From Herbidospora daliensis (GTDB taxonomy: Bacteria; Actinomycetota; Actinomycetes; Streptosporangiales; Streptosporangiaceae): a DNA stretch of 64,000 nucleotides. The translations under genes and the position numbers were made by a program. How positions within the stretch are numbered: the stretch's first letter is position 1; every line of letters begins with the position of its first letter. Below the pieces are notes generated by a model that saw only the letters and a list, made by a program, of their open reading frames with translations, had not been told where the DNA came from and made no database searches. The stretch is from the NCBI RefSeq assembly GCF_001570585.1, contig NZ_BBXF01000002.1, forward strand, positions 248,001 to 312,000, given 5' to 3'. Positions 61,835 through 64,000 of this stretch are shown one piece after another.

Positions 61835-62131
61835 CTATCTCACCGCGCCGAACAGCAGCGCCGCCCAGATCCGCTGTGCTTCGTCCTCCCGCCAGGTACG
61901 AGAGTGGAGGATGGTCGGCTTCAACGGGTCTCCTCGCATCGCCTGGATGAACCACTGTCCGCCCGAGTGGCACAACTCGTACCACGGGCCGTCATGGTCG
62001 GCGCAGGTCCAGGCCGCGACGCGACATCGTTCGAACCGTTGCGCGGGGTGCCAGAACAGCTGCACCGCTCCGGGCCTGCGCGGTTGAACGTGGGGAGCCG
62101 AGCAGGGACGGGGCCAATACTTCCCGGTCAC
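61835..62131 (-). CDS. Small AICE hypothetical protein
   Basis: A 98-residue protein with several Cys (CSAPHVQ, ERCRVAAWTCADHDGPWYELCHSGG) and an end TWREDEAQRIWAALLFGAVR. No family recognised. ATG overlaps the upstream gene's stop by 4 nt. Confidence 0.6.
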   Translation of the reverse strand: MTGKYWPRPCSAPHVQPRRPGAVQLFWHPAQRFERCRVAAWTCADHDGPWYELCHSGGQWFIQAMRGDPLKPTILHSRTWREDEAQRIWAALLFGAVR

Positions 62132-62538
62132 CCGCCGGTTCTTTCGAAGCGGACCTGACCTGCTCCGTCCAGCGTCGCGTGAAAAAGCACTTCACAGTCC
62201 CGGTCGTCCTGGACGAATCCGAAGCGGTACGCACGGCGCTTGATCCGCCCCCACACCGACACGTCGGCGGGCGTCTGGCGAAGAGCGGCACGCAGCTCGT
62301 CCATCGACGACGCCTGCTGTGAGGTGGTGCCACAAGGACCGATCCGATCTGTCCCGCCGATGGAGTGGAAGACCTCCCACTCGTACATCTCACTCATCTG
62401 CAACGGCCCGTCGCAGAAAAGGCAGTCCTCTGGAGCGCTGGTCTCCAGTCCGAGCAGCCTGGCGGTGGCCTGACCGCGACGGGTGACGATCTTCCAGCCG
62501 CGCCCGTCGCACGCTTCGCACTTAACCGGGGTTGTCAT
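62128..62538 (-). CDS. Small AICE hypothetical protein with zinc-like motif
   Basis: A 136-residue protein. Its start (TTPVKCEACDGRGWKIVTRRGQ) and CLFCDGPL form two CxxC pairs, a probable zinc finger of the DnaJ type. The rest is unfamiliar. No ribosome site is seen, so it may be leaderless or start elsewhere. Confidence 0.6.
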   Translation of the reverse strand: MTTPVKCEACDGRGWKIVTRRGQATARLLGLETSAPEDCLFCDGPLQMSEMYEWEVFHSIGGTDRIGPCGTTSQQASSMDELRAALRQTPADVSVWGRIKRRAYRFGFVQDDRDCEVLFHATLDGAGQVRFERTGG

Positions 62539-62653
62539 GAGGCAAGAATGGAACGCGCCGAATTCCTGTCCTATCTCACCGGGATATACCAGCGAGTGAT
62601 ATCGAGCCGAAAGAGGTAGGGTCCAAGGCGCACCCCTCAAGCATCCGTACAGC

Positions 62654-63892
62654 ATGAACGCCCCGGAGCCTGGTATGCCAGGAAATGCGTACGAGCCCAT
62701 CCACATTCCCGACGAGGTATGGGACAAGGAGTCGACTCAGGCAATTCTCAGGGATCGCGACATAGCGGGATTATTCAAGATCGCAGTCAAGTACACGGGC
62801 GCCAGCCAGGTACGCATCAGCACCGCCACCGGCATCTCCCAGGGCCGTGTCAGCCAGCACATGCGCGGACAACGGCAGGTCACCGACCTTGAGGTGTTCG
62901 AGCGCATCGCCGCCGGCCTCAGCCTGCCCGACCACGCACGAATGCTGCTCGGCCTTGCCCCTATCGACGTCGCCTCACCAACCGGCAATCGCGGCAACGA
63001 CCACCAAGAGCAGAGCGACGAATTGAAGGCGCGGATCGAGGCCGCCGCCGTGGTCGACCCGGTTACCGTGATGATCCTTTCGACGGACACCAATAATCTG
63101 CGGCTACTCGACAGGCGTCTCGGAAGCGCGGCCATCGCCGACAAGATGCGCGCCCAGATATCCCAAATCGAGCGTGCTCACCATCACGCCATCAGGCATG
63201 GGATACGGCGGGATCTCGCGCATGTGTTGTCAGAGACCGCTTCTCTTGCCGGATGGCAGGCCATCGACACCTGCGCTCTCAACGATGCGTGGAACCACCA
63301 CGAACGTGCCATCACGGCTGGCCGTGAAGCTGAGGACCCTGCGGTTCTGGCGTATGCGCAGGGGCAGCAGGCATATGTGCTGATGGACCTGGGAAGGCCG
63401 GCGGAAGCAGCCGAGGTCATCCACCACGTGCGCGGGACGTTCGACCGCGTTGTGCCTGCCCGGCTGCGGACGTGGCTCGCGGTGGCCGAGGCCGAGGCGT
63501 CCGCCACTCTCGGAGACGAGAAGACCTGTCGGGACGCGCTCGACCAGGCCGCCGATCTCCTACCCGAAGGCGACACCGATCCGGAGCTTCCTTATCTGGC
63601 ACTCAACAAGCACCACTTGGCCCGGTGGCGTGGGAGTTGTCTCGTCCACTTCGGCGACCCGGAGACCGTGGAAGACCTCAAGTCCGCACTTGCCGGGATG
63701 GACGGCACCTTCAACCGCGCCGAGGCAGGGTTGAGATGCGATCTGGCTCACGCGCTGCTCGCGCTGGGCGAAACCGACGCCGCGCAACCGCACCTCTACC
63801 GAGCCGAGCAACTCGCCACCATGACCGGCTCACGGCGCAACGGAAGACGGATTGCCCGGCTGCGGAAGGCGCTCAGTCGTGCAGAGCGTTGA
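62654..63892 (+). CDS. Helix-turn-helix protein with TPR-like C-terminus
   Basis: A 412-residue protein. HTH of the XRE type near residues 40-95 (AGLFKIAVKYTGASQVRISTATGISQGRVSQHMRGQRQVTDLEVFERIAAGL). The rest is helical repeats (AGWQAIDTCALNDAWNHHERAITAGRE). This architecture is common next to NUDIX genes in actinomycete elements. Possibly a regulator. It overlaps the convergent NUDIX gene by 20 bases. Confidence 0.8.
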   Translation: MNAPEPGMPGNAYEPIHIPDEVWDKESTQAILRDRDIAGLFKIAVKYTGASQVRISTATGISQGRVSQHMRGQRQVTDLEVFERIAAGLSLPDHARMLLGLAPIDVASPTGNRGNDHQEQSDELKARIEAAAVVDPVTVMILSTDTNNLRLLDRRLGSAAIADKMRAQISQIERAHHHAIRHGIRRDLAHVLSETASLAGWQAIDTCALNDAWNHHERAITAGREAEDPAVLAYAQGQQAYVLMDLGRPAEAAEVIHHVRGTFDRVVPARLRTWLAVAEAEASATLGDEKTCRDALDQAADLLPEGDTDPELPYLALNKHHLARWRGSCLVHFGDPETVEDLKSALAGMDGTFNRAEAGLRCDLAHALLALGETDAAQPHLYRAEQLATMTGSRRNGRRIARLRKALSRAER

Positions 63893-63998
63893 GGCGTTCT
63901 CGGGCGTACAGGAGACCGACCAGGACACCTGAGTTCCAGACGTCGCCACGCGCGATCATGCCGGGGATCTCCTTCATCGGGATCCACTCCAGGCGGTC
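63873..63998 (-). CDS. NUDIX hydrolase, C-terminal part
   Basis: 41 codons visible, 5' part outside the window: DRLEWIPMKEIPGMIARGDVWNSGVLVGLLYARERLNAL. This resembles the C-terminal tail of NUDIX hydrolases coded next to such HTH genes in AICEs. The NUDIX box itself is not in view. Confidence 0.55.
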   Translation of the reverse strand, partial: DRLEWIPMKEIPGMIARGDVWNSGVLVGLLYARERLNALHD

Positions 63999-64000
63999 GG

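Noticed and set aside
54859-64000. Prophage
   Set aside because: No capsid, tail, portal or terminase genes; the gene set (RepSA, TraSA, Pra, KorSA, recombinase) is that of an AICE.

Overview
This 64 kb window is high-GC actinobacterial chromosome, most likely a Streptosporangiaceae-type actinomycete. The clues are GC-rich third codon positions, many GTG starts, ATGA/GTGA stop-start overlaps, a SARP-type regulator, a multi-chaplin surface protein, an actinobacterial topA/tmk/holB neighbourhood and an actinomycete integrative and conjugative element (AICE). The genus is inferred, not proven.

Layout. (1) 1-5969, minus strand: a nickel-type ABC importer (binding protein, two permeases, two ATPases), then a small exported protein and a NicO-family transporter. 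A Nur-like box (6001-6017) precedes it. (2) 6041-16504, minus strand: a molybdenum/tungsten module. It runs from a MobA-MoaD fusion to a tungsten-type aldehyde ferredoxin oxidoreductase, a large formate dehydrogenase, a fused NuoE-NuoF diaphorase, MoeA, and a MoeA fused to a periplasmic-binding-like domain. (3) 16519-31976: regulators and secreted proteins. These include PadR with a doubled DUF1048 protein, a secreted EEP nuclease, DUF4188, a tandem universal stress protein, DUF1918, an NhaA-DsbA fusion, a SARP/AAA regulator, two AraC regulators, CHRD, fascin-like and CBM2 secreted proteins, TetR/MFS and an SDR. (4) 32028-35411: a small exported protein followed by a strong terminator-like hairpin and a dedicated ABC ATPase and FtsX-like permease, laid out like a bacteriocin locus. 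(5) 35412-38050: a gene-poor, AT-richer stretch with a SUKH-like gene coupled to a 95-aa gene, an ORF remnant and GC-rich repeats. (6) 38051-50522: conserved core genes: tRNA-Thr, TAP-type peptidase, PSP1, SigE-type sigma factor with its membrane partner, holB, MFS-dTMP kinase fusion, metallophosphoesterase, topA and DUF5703. (7) 50659-54700: an eight-repeat chaplin-like surface protein with a small membrane partner, and an M20 peptidase. (8) 54832-end: tRNA-Leu(GAG) carrying an integrated AICE with a serine recombinase, RepSA-like initiator, TraSA/FtsK-like translocase, Pra-like activator, KorSA-like GntR, small coupled genes, a helix-turn-helix protein and the end of a NUDIX gene. The element runs out of the window.

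How the parts could work together: formate (and perhaps an aldehyde) would be oxidised by the Mo/W enzymes and the electrons passed to NAD through the NuoEF-like subunit, while the linked MobA-MoaD and MoeA proteins supply the pterin cofactor. The AICE genes are coupled head to tail. Its maintenance region appears to be governed by KorSA acting on a repeated CCACTTGTCCG-like half-site in front of pra and in front of its own gene. All calls come from reading the sequence; no database search was run.
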